Origin: Gnetum montanum | Lineage: Eukaryota > Streptophyta > Gnetopsida > Gnetales > Gnetaceae | Direction of reading: 5' to 3' | NCBI GenBank assembly: GCA_015680685.1 | Contig: MNCI01024352.1 | Location: 635,319 to 699,318 of the forward strand | Length of the DNA: 64,000 nt | Shown here: positions 11,940 to 25,040 of the stretch, piece after piece | Position numbering within the stretch: position 1 is the stretch's first letter | How the letters are laid out: each line of letters opens with the position of its first letter | Made by a program: the position numbers and the translations under genes | Notes under the pieces: model-generated | The model's database searches: none | What the model saw: only the letters and a program-made list of their open reading frames with translations | Told to the model about the DNA's origin: nothing

Positions 11940-12450
11940 CATTTAATTTCCATACAATTATTTAATGTTTGTACATTAATCATTTACATAATGAGAATGA
12001 ATAGTTTCAAGCTTAAACATGTATTCATTTGTTAATCCCAACAATGTTATTGTTCAGTTTATCCAAGATCATAATGCTTGGTAATCCCAATAGTGGATAT
12101 GTGACTTCAAGACATGTACAAGAAGTTGAGAATCATACACTCATCATTCTAGGCTAGATTAGAATTTACTTTATCATTTATTATTTTTATTAATTATTTT
12201 TATATTTATTTATTTTTACTAAATGCTAAATAATATCATGATTATACACATCACCTTAGGCTAACCTATACATGCTAGATCCACTACTAGAGAAGTGGGA
12301 GGATAGTGACCCACAATATCATCTTTAATTATTTAGATACTTCGCTAGTCTTATCAATGAATTATGACATAATTGCTTGCAATGCTTGTGGATCATATGG
12401 TTGGGTGTAAGGTATACTTAGGAACTCATCATTTACACCATTGTTGGGGA
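11940..12450 (+). repeat. 5' LTR of element D, second half, with primer site
   Basis: Ends ...ggaactcatca at 12431, as in E (tgttcatca) and F (actcatca). One base later ttacaccattgttgggga (12433-12450) is a decayed form of the tRNA-Asp-type Athila primer site TGGCACCGTTGTCGGGGA, with G-to-A and C-to-T changes. Confidence 0.65.
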
Positions 12451-12689
12451 TGGTGCTAATGATCTAGATTAGTTAGATTATAATAATTATTGTAAAAACA
12501 TTAATGATTTATCTTTTAAGAAAATTTAATATTTTGGGTTACACACACATTATTAATTAAAACATAGCTTCTTCACATAGGATCAATGATCCATCAAATG
12601 ATTTAAACACTAGTAGATCCAATGATAGGATTTAAATTAAAGAAAATTGGAATGGACCATTTTAAGTAATGATCTCATAAGCTCATTGA

Positions 12690-14105
12690 AGTCCTTATTA
12701 TTCTAATCTTACCTTCATATTTCATGAGGTGTAATAGTTTAGGTGGAGGGACTTGCAGGTTAATATTATGTTGCCATTCAACCAATTAGATTAGTCAATA
12801 CTTTAAGCTACTATCCTAAGGATTTATCTTGGCCATAGCTACGAAGGCTAATATGTTATTAAAAACATATCCATGTCATATCAACTAACAAAGGCTTAAG
12901 CCACATGAGATGCCATTATGAAGTTCAAATATGAATGTGAAAAGGACAAAGATGCAATTCCATTAACATCAAAGTCTAAAAACATGGATATAGAATACTA
13001 TTTTGAGAGGTCTAATCATCACCAATCTACCTTTCTTCCTCCTATTTCCCACACTAAAAATCCAACTAATTAAAGACTAGGTTTAGCTATTTCAGATAAT
13101 CCTAAAGAAGATGTAATTGATCCTAGAATATGAAGGGTCTTAATGTTTAGAACCTTCGATTAACCTAGAAGAAATGAACCTAGGGATTGTAGAGGGAGAC
13201 ATGGATGCATGTTTGCTATCCTAGTTTTTCATCCTTCTCTACTTCATCTTCATTATCAAGTTTTGAGGAAGATGAACAAAGCTCTACTAAGGGATGAAGG
13301 TAGAAAACTTGGAGATTATCACTAGAGAAATTCAAATGATCATGATAGAAGACACCATGATAAACATCTTAGCATTGATTAGGATGGTGATAGAGCTAGA
13401 AGCTAAAGAAATGATAGAAGGCATTGAATGGACCATCGTTGAGACCATCAGGATTGGGTAGATAGGGATAAAGATTATGACTATTACATACCTGATGATG
13501 AAAAATCACTCTTAGATACTAAAGGCATGATTCACATGAGTCAGGTAGTAAGGATTCTAGATAGGAATCAAAAAGAGAGCCACATAAAATAGCTTGACAT
13601 GAATAACATTTCAAAGTTTAAGGAAGGCTAAAATTTTGATCCTCAACATCATTTACAAATCTTCCATGATGTTTACATCATATAAAACATTAAAATAAAG
13701 TTGTAGAAGTTGAAGCTCATTTGAAGGACATTGATAAAAAAAGCCAAAAATTAATATTGATTATTAGAGGAAGACTTAATCCATTGGTGGTCTATAATGC
13801 TTGAGCTCTTTAATGAGAAGTACAAAACATATTATAGAGTATCCAACTTGAGAAAGCAAAATCAAGAATGAAAATAAGAGAACCATGATTCCATTGATGC
13901 AGCCCTAGGAAGATTGTATTCATTACTACATAGATGCTTAAGTCATGGATTTTCTTAAAAGAAGCAACATCAACATATCATAGATGGGATTCAAAATAAA
14001 AAAAGGGAAACTATTTGGATCTATGCCCAAGAAAGACTATTAGAACTTAAAGCTCAATGGATACATAGGTTAATTACTCATTAGATATAAGGACTATTGA
14101 AACTT
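12690..14105 (+). pseudogene. gag: gag of element D, heavily decayed
   Basis: Recognised by alignment to the gag of E and F rather than by an open frame. The Ser/Asp/His-rich linker region lies at 13200-13500; the capsid-like core follows with remnants of MNNISKFKEG, KLKLI, YKTYYRVSNLRKQ and RCLSHGFS at about 13600-13960. Every frame has many stops and several frameshifts. It would have been the particle protein of an Athila-like element. This is older-looking than the copies in E and F. Confidence 0.6.
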
Positions 14106-14479
14106 AGAGCTCATCCTACTTGGAAAAGCTATTGCTGCGTCTCTTCTCTCTCATCTAGATTTTCTATTGATATCATGCACACATCTAACTTTTTGATAGT
14201 TAGCCACTAGGTATCTTCTTACTTTGTGATTGCTGCATAAAAGTAATATTGGATACATGCTTGTTCTATATAATTGTTACATGTTGAAGTGATTGTTTAC
14301 TTGATGCTCTAGATCTTTTGCATGTAACTACATCCTGTGTCACTAGATGCAATGTAAGGGATTTTTTACTTTTGTCTTATACCCTATGTATCTTCTTTAT
14401 AAATCTCCAAGAAAAGGTCTTTTGTTCCAAGCTTAGCATCAATTGTTCTAAGTTAAGTTGTTCCCATAATGATAGAGAA

Positions 14480-14770
14480 TTATCCCTTGTTTTTCCCCAC
14501 ATTTATCACTAGGAAATTAGATGTATATGGCCACCCACTGATGATGGTCACAATATCCTCAACTTGCCCTAATGGGTTAGTGATGGATTAATCAACAAGC
14601 TCTTACCTAATGTTTCATTTATGAAGTGATGATAGGTTCTAGGTCTTGTACATTTGTTATGAGATTAGATTGATCCTAGAGCCTAAGTCCAAAATAACTT
14701 TGCATGATAAGTTTTAACAATTTGCAAATACATCAAGGAAATTCTTAGATTTGTTATTTTTTAAGGAAGG
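14480..14770 (-). pseudogene. Protease remnant of element G
   Basis: The minus strand contains KVILDLGSRINLIS, which fits the catalytic D-[LT]-G-S and following strand of Athila-type proteases, then NPLGQVEDI and SNFLVINVGK as in the flap and C-terminal part. Two or more stops interrupt it. Sequence from 14480 to 14110 continues as a faint, unassigned trace of pol. Confidence 0.5.
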
Positions 14771-15419
14771 ATTCCTATTTTGATCTAATCACTCACTACA
14801 TTAATGAGCATGATAGTCTTGACATTTGGATTTTGATTTGAAGATAATCTTATTTTATTTAAAATATTAGATGATTTTGAAATTGGAGTTGGGACCATAG
14901 CTACAAGTGCTTACATTAGATTAGATGGACTAATAGATCCATAAGCTTCCTTTGCAAGCATGAGGATCACCATAAAGAAAGGATGCTTATGAGAATTACA
15001 CTCAAAGGTACTAGTACTATCATCCATATGTAAGTGAACAACATGTGTTGCATTCTTTTATGATTGTGGGCACAACTTGCCATACATCGGTAGAGGTGGT
15101 ATTAGAGGAAAATGAGTGTAAAAGTATTGAGTGTATTGTAAAGACTAATGGGAAACATAGAAAAGTGATTTAGTTTTTTAAGAAGTGGGTCTTTAATATT
15201 CAAGTGAATGGTAGTAGAATGAAGGTGCATGAGCAATGACACCACTTGAAGGAATAGGCTACTAAACATAATAGCCATAATGGTTTGGATGCATGTAGGG
15301 ATATTGCTACTAGGATGGTGGCATCCCCCATGATTATGGATTTGTTCATTGCTGGTGATATTACTCATGAGGTTAAAAAGAAGCCCCTCTAAGATAGTAT
15401 TTTTGTTGATGGTAGACTA

Positions 15420-16960
15420 TCTATAATTGCCTAGAAGATAAGATAATATTCTTGGTATATGCTTCTTGATAAACCTTGGATTCAAATCATATGCTCCTAA
15501 TCCTTGTAAGTGTATCATGATTGGGCAACATCCTCTAGGATGTTCATATTGGTAAACATTACAACTATCATCTTATTCCAATCTAGAATTAGCAACTTGT
15601 TTAACAATAATAACCTTTTTATTTTGCCTATATATTCTTTACTTGACTTCTTTTTTTCTTTTTATCCTTATCTCTAGATAGTGCGTAGTCTATCTTCTCT
15701 TCTACTACTTTGAGACGAGATGCAACTTTTCATCCATAAAGTTCACCATTTTTTCAAGCTTGGTTGTGATTCCCTTAGCTTCATCCTTGAATTTGCTTCC
15801 TCAAGTTAGACATCCTTGAGTAGGTTTGGTACTTATCATTGAAGTGCTTCAATATTTTGCTTCATCAATAGATGGATTATGGTTCTAACAATCTATTCTA
15901 GCTTTCAACTTATTTGATAAGTATGCTTGGAAAGAATGTGAGCTTTTATCATTTTATCTCTATGTTTTGTAAGACACAAGCATGGTGAAAGCCTTGTAGG
16001 TGATTTTGAAGATTTACATTGTAGCCTCATTTAAATTTGGGGGTATTATTCATATCTAGTTACTTGATGCAACATTTTTTCTAATGTTTTATTATGATTT
16101 CACCTACTTCCTTGATGTTAATCATGCCCCTTATAAATTGTAGGCATTTATCATGGTCCTTACATTCATCATAATCTTGGTGATAACCATGACTTCTTAT
16201 GTGTTCTTTATTATGACTTCTTCCATGTTTGTCACATTGATCATTATCTCCATCTCTGCCTTTTTCTCTTCCATGTTTTTAGTCTTGATTTTATTTATAA
16301 TCTCTACCAGTTTACTTTTCCTAACCGCTATCTATGGATCTTCCTTTTGGTTTACACTCATCCTTATTAAAGTTGGATGATGAGGATGATGGAAAACTAG
16401 GAGAGTGATGTCATCTTCCACTCCTTCCTTGATCCTTCACATTATATCTCTTCTTTGCTTGTTGAAAGACCTAGGCCTAGATGTCCTTTGTGTGTTGGGT
16501 CATGTTCAACCCATTCCTTGGCTTCTTGCTAAGATGGAATGTAACCAAGTATTTCCTATTTCATCAATGTTGTAGATAAGAGGATGTCGATGATGAACCT
16601 TTCTAATTGGTAATTAGTATCCTTCTTTTCTAATTGGAATGTTAGTGGAATGACAATGTATTTACTATTTTTGAGTTCATGATAAGTTCCCATGAAGTGA
16701 TGTTACTTATGTTAAGCTTTTGTGGGCTTGTATGGCTTTGACATTTCATTAAGCACCTTGTATTCATCTACAACCATTTCTAGCCTATTCCTCATCAATG
16801 TTGCTATAGGCATTGATGGTTCTACTTTATGAGGTGATAATATGATATTACCCTATAGGTTCTACCATTGTATTTATTCATCTTGGTGGAAGAAAAAGGT
16901 GAATTTTGGATATCAAGGACTCAGATGGTGGTAAATAACTTTTATTTAATACAATATATC
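15420..16960 (-). pseudogene. gag: gag of element G, decayed
   Basis: The minus strand shows the same order of blocks as E: an N-terminal block near 16940-16800 (HQDE-type start, then an RNRLEMV-like remnant), the PSSSSS linker at 16410-16390, a His/Asp-rich linker at 16380-16150, the capsid core at 16120-15760 ending in MSNLRKQIQG, and a post-gag block at 15560-15420 with GCCPIMIHLQGLGAYDL, which also occurs in F at 57200-57310. Stops are frequent. The long plus-strand frame at 16153-16380 is only the complement of the linker. Confidence 0.6.
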
Positions 16961-16974
16961 ATCATCACCATTAT

Positions 16975-18177
16975 TGTAACATCTCAATATTTTGAATCTA
17001 GGATCTTAGGTGTGGAATTTATTTTCTTATGCCTGATGCTCAATCATAAGGGCATATTACATATAATATATTTTATTGTATTATGACTAGTAGTATATGC
17101 TAGTATATTCTAACATATTTCTTATTCTTATGCTTAGGGTTATGCATCTTGTGGTTTGAAACCTTAACTTCTTACTCACATGTATTGTAATGTTTGGGAT
17201 ATCATGGTATATTTTTGTATAAGCTTGTGTATAATGTATCTTGAAACAACCCCTTATGTATTAGTAAGGTTTGACCCTTGGACCTCTTAGTAAGTATGAA
17301 TTTTTTATTATGTCTTAATGTTATGCTTTTTAAGGTTTGAGCCTTGGATCTTACTTTTGTTACATATTTGAAAGTATTATTATTTTGTATTTTCTTCTAT
17401 TTATTTCTTGGTATTTGCTAATGCTTGGTGCCTTATTTGGAGGATAGGTTGGAAGGATGATGTTGGTCCATTTTTGGTATTTCATAATTAATTAATTAAT
17501 ATTTTATGTTCTTTTAAGGTTTCTAGAATAATGTAAGAATATGGTAAAAAGACATGTTAAATATTTAGTTGAGATTTATTCCAATTATTCTTTTATCTTA
17601 TCTTGGGCATTAAGAACCCATTCTTTAGTAATGTGAGCTACATTTATTATTGCTTGGTGACTTGAAACTCATGACATAACTATTGATGGACCTTTTGAAT
17701 CCTTTATGGACACATGCGATCCAATCTTGGAATTAGATTATTATTCTTGAAATTGCTCAAACTCTATTTTATGCTTATAAATACTTGGTAATGTTGACTC
17801 TTGTGACATCAGTTATGCATTGCTATCTCTCTCTCTTATTTCTCTCTTTCTTGTGGTTATGTATGATGAATCTCTTGGTGATTTCTAAATTTGAACTTGT
17901 TCTTGCTTGATGAAGCTTTACTTTGGGTTGATCTTTTAAGTAGAGGAAATGTTCTTTCTTCTATCAATCTTTTCTTATAACTCAACCATTTTTGGATGTA
18001 CCTTTCTTACTTTTCTTTCCAAAAATTCTAACAATTTTCTTCTATATTTTTATCATAATTTTTCATTTTCTATAATTTTTTTCTTTTCATATTATGCTCA
18101 TATTTCTCCTATGTCATTTTTTCCTAATGGTGGTAATAGTGGCAATAAATTTAAGAATTGTGACCTAGGTTGTACCA
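16975..18177 (+). repeat. Probable solo LTR of another gypsy family
   Basis: Begins TGTAACATCTC, a common start for plant gypsy LTRs, right after attat; ends ...gttgtacca before atttt (one mismatch to attat, in a T run). A TATAAATA is at 17776-17783. Contains an imperfect direct repeat (aaggtttgacccttggac at 17268 and aaggtttgagccttggat at 17331). No coding sequence is seen. The right end is uncertain. Confidence 0.45.
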
Positions 18178-18353
18178 ATTTTTTTTTTTTTTTTTTTTTT
18201 TTTGCATTTTAGACATGGCATTGAGATGATGATGTTTGATAAAAATGACATCTACACTTGATGGTAGCTAGCAAAATTTTTGGACATGTATGGATGCATT
18301 CAACATGTTATAAAGTTAGGTAATAACATTTACACTACTGATAAAGAACCATA
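18178..18353. other. Unassigned interval with T25 run
   Basis: 176 bp between the probable solo LTR and the F LTR. Holds a run of 25 T (18179-18203). May be remaining leader of element G, but no primer site is convincing. Confidence 0.4.
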
Positions 18354-19247
18354 TGTTAGGTAGCTACGTCCATGCATCCTTGTCGATACATCCTCATCGA
18401 TGCATCCTTGTCAACGTATGCTAGATGTGTTGATGCATATGTGTCGATGTCCTGCTATCCAAAATCTATAAATACATGTATACCATTAGTGTTGAGCATC
18501 ATAGTTTTAGTAGCATAGCGAAGCTGTTACAATTTCTCTCCATAGTACTTAAGTTAAATTTTCCTCTGAGTGCCTACAGCATAGATTAAATTGATGGTAC
18601 AAAATTTTATTTGAGTGCAAGATGTACTTGGATGCTTTTGCATGAATGACAATAAAATCAAAATTGATTTCTTCCATTGCAACACTTGGATTAGCATTTA
18701 ATTTACTTTAATTTCTAGCACTTTACTTTTATGCACTTTACCTTCATGTACTTAGGAAATTAATATTTTATTCTATCACAATGTAAGTATGACCACTTTA
18801 AGCATAATATAATAGTGCTTGATAATCCTAGTAGTGAATACTTGGTATGCCTAGTAGTAAACACTTGGTAGTCTAGTGGTGTTAATATAGGTTTAATATG
18901 TGTACGAAAAGTGGGAATGGATGCTATATGTTTAGGATAGTTTAGATTACTTTTAGTTTCATAAACTAATTATAGTTTAAATATTTTAATTACCTTAGAA
19001 TTATTAATTTTTTTAATCATACAAAAATAATAATAAAATAATAATAAAAAATAATAAAAATATAAATGTCTTACACCTCAATCACACTTAGTCATACAAA
19101 TAAGACTAACACAAGTGATGATTGGGAAAACAACAACCAATAATCACGTCTTACTATTTAAAGACATAGGCCACTTAGGTAAACAAAGTCTATAGAATTT
19201 GACCAGATCATGTGTACATGCTTGTGATTCATATGGCTAGGCATAGG
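18354..19247 (+). repeat. 5' LTR of element F, main part
   Basis: Starts TGTTAGGTAGC after ccata. U3 carries repeats of the type catccttgtcgatacatcc (18377-18440). TATAAATA at 18467-18474. The end part aligns with E and D (cacacttagtcatac, gtgattcatatggctaggcatagg). It breaks off at 19247 where B is inserted, and the last 19 bases follow B at 52190-52208. Confidence 0.7.
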
Positions 19248-20933
19248 TGAAACACCACCAAATTTGGAGTTCCCTGGTCTCAATTGAAGATTTTTCTAAG
19301 TGTTAAAAGTTGACAAGTTTTGTCTAAGTGTTGAGACTACACTCCCACTACTAGGACTATGATTTAGAGCATAGTCAGTGTAGTTGATACTAACAGTCCA
19401 GTTTTGCAAAATTTTTCTAAGTGTCAATAATAGCTGCAAATTTTTTCTTAAGTGTTCTGGCTCCACTCTCCTTGTCAGGAATACACTCTAGAGCATAGTT
19501 AGCCTTGGAATAGTTAACTTTGCAAATTTTCTTTAAGTGTCAGGCTAGAGGCTACTAAGCATGTATGGGATGGACGAAATAGTTTGGTAGATTTTCTAAC
19601 TTCTAGTGCTACACTCCCTGCTATGGTCTAGAGTGTAGTTAGTGTACTCTACATGCAGGCATCAATTTTTAAAGATTTTTCTAAGTGTTTGGGCTATGCT
19701 CTCCTTGCTGGGACTACGCTTCGAAGCATAGTTAGTGTAGCTAGCACTAAACCTCACTTCTTTTTAAGACTTTCCTAACCCTTTGGGCTACTCTCTAGAG
19801 TGTAGCTAGTGTAGCCATGTGAAACTGCCCTCAAAAGCCTCCAGAACTCAACATCAACTTGCATCTCAGCTCTAACATTCCTTTGGTAAGCAACATTAGC
19901 AACTTGTATTTCATTTGCATCCCTCATTCATTCCCAAGATGTACCTATGCTTGACACCATTCAAGAAAGTGGCAGTGTATTCTTGGAGCATAGTCTCCAA
20001 CCTGTACTATTTTGCACTATGTGCAGGCACTTTGTGGTCTATTTGGCACTCTTACATGTAGTCTTGGCAGTGTAGTCATAGTTTGGTAGTTTCATAGGGT
20101 CTATTGGAGCACACTAGCAAGACACCATTTGCTTCGGTGGGAGTGTAGTTGGGGTTAGCATAGTCCCAACTACCCCTCTACCACATGGCACCTGACTCAT
20201 GATTTGTGCTAATCCTAGGACTATAAATACCCTAGAACTCCACATTTTAGGGGTTGTCAATTCAAAAGCAAGTTGGGCATGTTCAAGCATTTGACAAACA
20301 AACTTTCTTTCTTAGCATCCTAGCACCTGAGCACACTTAGCATCTTGGCAAACTTTAGGACCCTGGTGGACATTGTTGGACATTGCCTAGCATACCGCAC
20401 ACCATTGTAACTTATAGAACACTATGGCAGCCAACTCAGTAGGCTCAAACTTCATAGTAGACATTATCCTTCATAGCCAAACACCTTGAGACTATGACTA
20501 CATTGCCTACTGTGCTTGTTTGTACATTGTGTACCTCCTCACCTTTTCTTTATAATTGACTATGCTCCCCATTGTTTGGGATGATGCTATCTTCCCTTTA
20601 GCTCACATTTTGTGCATGTTTTACATTTTCCACATGTTCTCAACATTATATTTGCATTTTTCACTATTCATGTATTTATTCGCACATTCATGCCTTCTTT
20701 TTTGCACTTAAAACTTTAACTATGCTCACCCTCATAAGCACCATGGACATTGCATAAACACCTTAAAACATGTTTCATTGTAACACCCATAAGTCCTAGT
20801 TCAATCAACAAGATTGTGTTAGGCACCTTGCTTCTATTTTCTTGTAGGCCCTTGTACAAGAGCAGGGTTAAGATTGTGCGACCGCAGACCTCTTAGTGTC
20901 CTGTTCTACCCTATGAAATTTTTGGTTACTACA
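19248..20933 (+). repeat. 5' LTR of element B
   Basis: Starts TGAAACACCACCAAATTTGG, ends ...ttggttactaca; 1686 bp. U3 (about 19280-19830) consists of four to five degenerate tandem units of roughly 100 bp, each with tttttctaagtgt, a ggctacgctctcc-type block and an inverted partner such as gagcatagttagtgtag. TATAAATA at 20222-20229. Partner LTR is 50539-52184. Confidence 0.9.
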
Positions 20934-21299
20934 GTTTTCTAGCGCTAGAAGGAGGGCCTTCACCATTTCTTTCTTTGACCAAATCCCTTGGTTGTTGCCT
21001 TGCATGCTCTCTATAGCCTTTGTAGATTGGTCCCCGTCATCGGTTCCCCTGGAACCTCACTTGACAACACTAGTGTTTACACTTAGTGAAAATTTTGGAT
21101 CTCCCATAGAGCATAGCTAGCTCCAGAGTAGCGAGCGTAGTTGGCTCTGAATGTAGTCCTAGAGTTAGCTATTTTTCAATGCATTTACAGTTAGTTATTT
21201 CTATTGAATTTTAAAGCTATTTATTTTTCTACATTTTGTATACTTAGCCATTTTTACTCCCTTCTTACATTAGAAACAATTTGCATTTCTCTTTACATC
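20934..21299 (+). other. Primer site and leader of element B
   Basis: After spacer gttttc, the primer site tagcgctagaaggagggcc (20940-20958) matches C apart from decay changes. The leader up to the gag start at 21300 shows no coding sequence. It is much shorter than the leader of C and lacks C's tandem repeats. Confidence 0.7.
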
Positions 21300-24200
21300 A
21301 TGAACCCTAGGCAATCCTCAACCTCCACTTTGGGTGCAGTTGTGTCCTGGCCTATACAATAGGAGTTTTTAGTTGATGTTCTTGGGGATATTTTCTTAGT
21401 GTAGAGATAGTCTCTTAGGCTGCACAACCTACCTCTCAAAGTCATGGTGCTCAGTGATGATCAATATAACTTAGTTTGTGAAAAGTTCTAGGTGGGTTTG
21501 CCTTAGACTGCCAACAAATGGAAGCCAAACATAGTTATGAGCACATGCATTGTAATGGGAGGGAATGGTTTCCTTTCAACTTTGACTTTATCCCACTCAT
21601 GGAAGACTACCAGTGGATGTTGGAGAACCTCATTTGCAACATGGGCAGTCAGGCATGGATAGACTATGAGGAGCCACTCCATGAGGTGTCAGATGAGTTT
21701 GAGGTTCAATCCGAGCATGATAATGCATTCCATGCCTCATTCCAACATGTAGCCTTTGTTGTTCCTCCTCCATTAGCCTATAGTTTGGTGTCATTTCCCA
21801 GGTCAACAGCTATGGTGGAAATCCACCAAACACAACAGATGTATCAAGATGTTGTTCTATTAATCAACCTCCCTTCAACATGCCTTTCGTCATCTCTTCC
21901 CAGCTTATTCAGTCAATTTAGGCTATTTAGATTGTTCAGGATGCCTAGCCTTCTATATAGCAATGGTATGTGCACACTATGCACATTCTGCCCTTGCCAT
22001 ACATGACTTAGGAATCATTCGTCCCACCTACCACATTGGCACCTTTTTCGATGATCCAAATCGCCAACTAGTGGTGGGGCCTGGGTGCTGTGTCCACAGC
22101 ATAGCCCACACAACAAGCATCACACGTGGTCACACAACCTAGAGGTAGGTCCTGGGCCACTTAGTAACCTTAGAAGATAGCACAACCCATGCAGCCCGCT
22201 ACCACCACACCTAGCTTGGATTAGGCATTCTAGCTTATCCAAAGCCTCACTGAAGAGGTCAAGTAGCTTTAGGCCAGGTCCTCTAAAATAGTATAGGTGA
22301 TGAACTTCTACTAGAATGATCCAATTAGTCTTAAGGTCCCACCACTGATGCTAACTACAGGGGTCTTGATCCCATAGTTCACCAAATATAATGGTGAAGG
22401 GGACCCCAATGCTCATCTAGTCACCTTTCGATTAGAGTGCCTCTTACTGCACGCATGGCCAAACAGCATCATCCATGGCTTTGCCATGTCCCTAATTGGA
22501 AAAGCACTAGACTGGTACCACGTGCTCCCAAGGGCCTCCATCTCTTCATTGGAGGAATTGCTCACACAATTCATTACATGCTTCAAGTACAACTTGAAGC
22601 CTAAAATGACCTTGGACCAACTGATGCAAGTAAAGTAGGGCCACCTAGAGCCTGTGTAGAAATTCATTTAGTGATGGAGCACTTCCCTTAACAAGATCTA
22701 TGAGCCTATCATAGATGTCCACCTACTAGCCATTTCCAAATGTGTAGTGAATGAATTTATTAAGTCGAAGCTATAGTACCTTACCCTATAGTCCTTAAGT
22801 TAGGCATTTACTTAAACTAAGAGCATTCAAGATGTAGCAGAGGCTAGTAAGGATCTGGCCTATGTGGCCTAAAAGAACCTACATGCAAAGAAGGAGAAAG
22901 ATAAGGACAAAGGCAAATAAGCAACCACAACCATTGCATTGGTGGCTAACGAGGCTAAGTCAACCAACCCCAAACCAATGACCAAGCCATCTAAGGCATT
23001 GGCCAACAACAAGGTGGTCAACTCTAGCATTGTAGTGACCAACCAGCGTGCATTGTTGGTAGCCATGGCACTAGCTACCACAAGGCCTAGCTTTCAGAGT
23101 AAGGATTGCTAAAAGTATACACCATTACCTATCAAGTGGCTAGAGGTCTTGGACCAATTACTTAATGTTGGATGCATCCAGTACAAGAAAATGTTTGAGG
23201 ACACACACAAGTAGTATGACTGATATTGTGATCAAGAACCCTTTGGCGACACTGCCTAATAGGCCTCTAGTCCCTAAGCACTTTTGATTGGACCAATTTT
23301 GCCAATATCACCAACTGCAAGGTCATGACACAAAATTTTTCATGGATTTGTAGGACAAAATTCAATGCATGATTGACAACGGTGAGTTGGTCCTTGATGC
23401 TACCAACCTAGTGCACCCCCAGAACCAATTAATGGGGGTTTACAAGGACACTCTAAACACAAGCAGTGCAAGGTATATCATCAATGCCATTAGTGTTGAT
23501 GACGGTGTTGAATTGGTACAGGAACCATTCGTGGTTTGTGTGCTGTTTGGCAACATTGGGGCTTCCTTGATGTTAACCAGTTCAAGGATCCCGTTTGTCA
23601 TTAGAGCACTACCTTGGATGCTTGTAACATCCTTTGTGGTCAAGGCTTTGTAGCATGTTACAACAATAATAGCCCAACCACCCTTTTTTATAAGGATGCT
23701 ATGACGTTTGGATTCCTTGCTTGTTGGGAGTTTGATGGTGGGAAATGCATCGGCTCCTACTTACTCAAGACCACATCCTGCACACAATGCCAACAAACAA
23801 CCAAGATGGCAAATCGGGAGGCCTAATGTGCACCTTGCCAATCGAATGCTTAGGAAACACTAGGAGCAAATGGCACTAGGCCTACCTAAGCCTATCCCCT
23901 TGTCTTTCATACTAATGGCCCAACCAACCGACAAGGCCACTACAACAAGTAGTCAACCATAGAGCATTAAGGCTCCAAAGCAAAGTAACCAACAATGGAG
24001 CATCAAGGCTGCAAAGAAAACCAAGCCCAAATCCCCTTGATGAGAGATTCATCTCTTGGGTCGCATGGAGGAAGTAAAGGCCATCAACAACAAAGTAGTA
24101 GATAATGGAAAGAAATTTCTTAATGCATTGGCACAAGTCAACTAGGCTTTAAAATAAAAAAAATACAACTCTAAGCCTATACAACCTTGTAATGATGTCC

Positions 24201-25039
24201 TTCGTCCATCATGAAGCGTTAGTGCACATGTTGGCCTCGATTCCCATCACAGAGGATGTCTTGACAAACGAATAGTCCATTCACATTGTGATGTTGCCTC
24301 CTCCTCCACAGGAATTAAGTTCAATGCCCCTAGCATTTTGGGATGAGGCAATTAAGGTAGACATTGAGAAGGGTGAAGTCATTACAACATCAATGTTCAT
24401 AACTATCCATGTGGAAGAATGTAGGATTTGGAAGGTGCATGTTGACAATGAGGTAGTAGCCAACATCATCCCATACACAGTCATTGACAAACTTGGTCTT
24501 GCTGACTAGATTCAACCAACGAAGACAACATGCTTGAAGTTCTTCAATGGGTCACATGTTGTTGTAAGGGGGACTATCATGATAACATTCATGGAAGGGA
24601 AGTAATTCCCCACCACAAATGACTTTATAGTTATTGAGGAGATGCCAGGTTTCAACCTAATCTTGGGTAGGCCCTGGTTAGCCCAGCTATAGGCCATCTC
24701 CTCCCAATCCATCAAAAAATCCACCTTCCATATGAAGGTGGAGAGGTTATCATATATGGTAACAACGTAGCCCCTTTGACCATTAGCAACATTGATGCTG
24801 AACAAGGGTCAAAGGTGGAGTTCCCCAATGACACACCTTCTATGGAGGATGAAGGAAAAAAGTATGAAGTAGACCAACCCAAAGAGCCAATGGAAATCCT
24901 TGACCATTCAAAAGATGCTTTGTTGGTGGAATTGCCCTTTTATATAGCTGGTGAAGATTTGGGCAAGTATCGTATTGTACGCTTCAGACCCTATGCACCA
25001 CCTAACCCACACTAGGTTAGGAAACAACTGTGTGACTAA
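21300..25039 (+). pseudogene. gag: gag-protease of element B, decayed
   Basis: The start ATG at 21300 leads to a block LSDDQYNLVCEKF that matches A, and after a frameshift to MEAKHSYEHMH (21518). The capsid core is at 22390-22860 (EGDPNAHLVTFRLECLL is recoverable across frames; KALDWYHVLP). The knuckle at 23300-23341 has lost its last Cys (TTC, Phe). The protease triplet at 24444-24452 reads Asp-Asn-Glu, so the conserved Gly is lost by a GGG-to-GAG type change. The flap and C-terminal part FNLILGRPWLAQL is at 24651-24695. The frame ends at a stop just before a possible splice donor (taag/gtatgc, 25040/25041). Same domain order as A and C. Confidence 0.82.
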
Positions 25040-25040
25040 G

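Larger units (their letters stand above)
8244..14110 (+). mobile_element. Element D: Athila-like retrotransposon, split by E and truncated
   Basis: Plus-strand Ty3/gypsy relic. Its 5' LTR is in two pieces, 8244-8629 and 11940-12431, separated by element E. Then comes a primer site (12433-12450) and a degenerate gag (about 12690-14100). The trail stops at about 14110, where minus-strand element G begins, so protease, pol and 3' LTR are missing. LTR end, primer site and gag all align with E and F. Confidence 0.7.
14110..16974 (-). mobile_element. Element G: minus-strand Athila-like fragment
   Basis: Read on the minus strand this holds, in order, part of a 5' leader (to 16974), gag (16960-15420) and protease (about 14770-14480), each aligning with E or F. 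It is cut at 16975 by the start of a probable solo LTR and stops at about 14110 against element D, which runs the other way. No LTR of G is identified. Confidence 0.6.

Noticed and set aside
16153-16380. Long hydrophobic plus-strand frame resembling a membrane protein
   Set aside because: It is the complement of the Asp/His-rich gag linker of minus-strand element G; the Ile/Met/Val content is a by-product.
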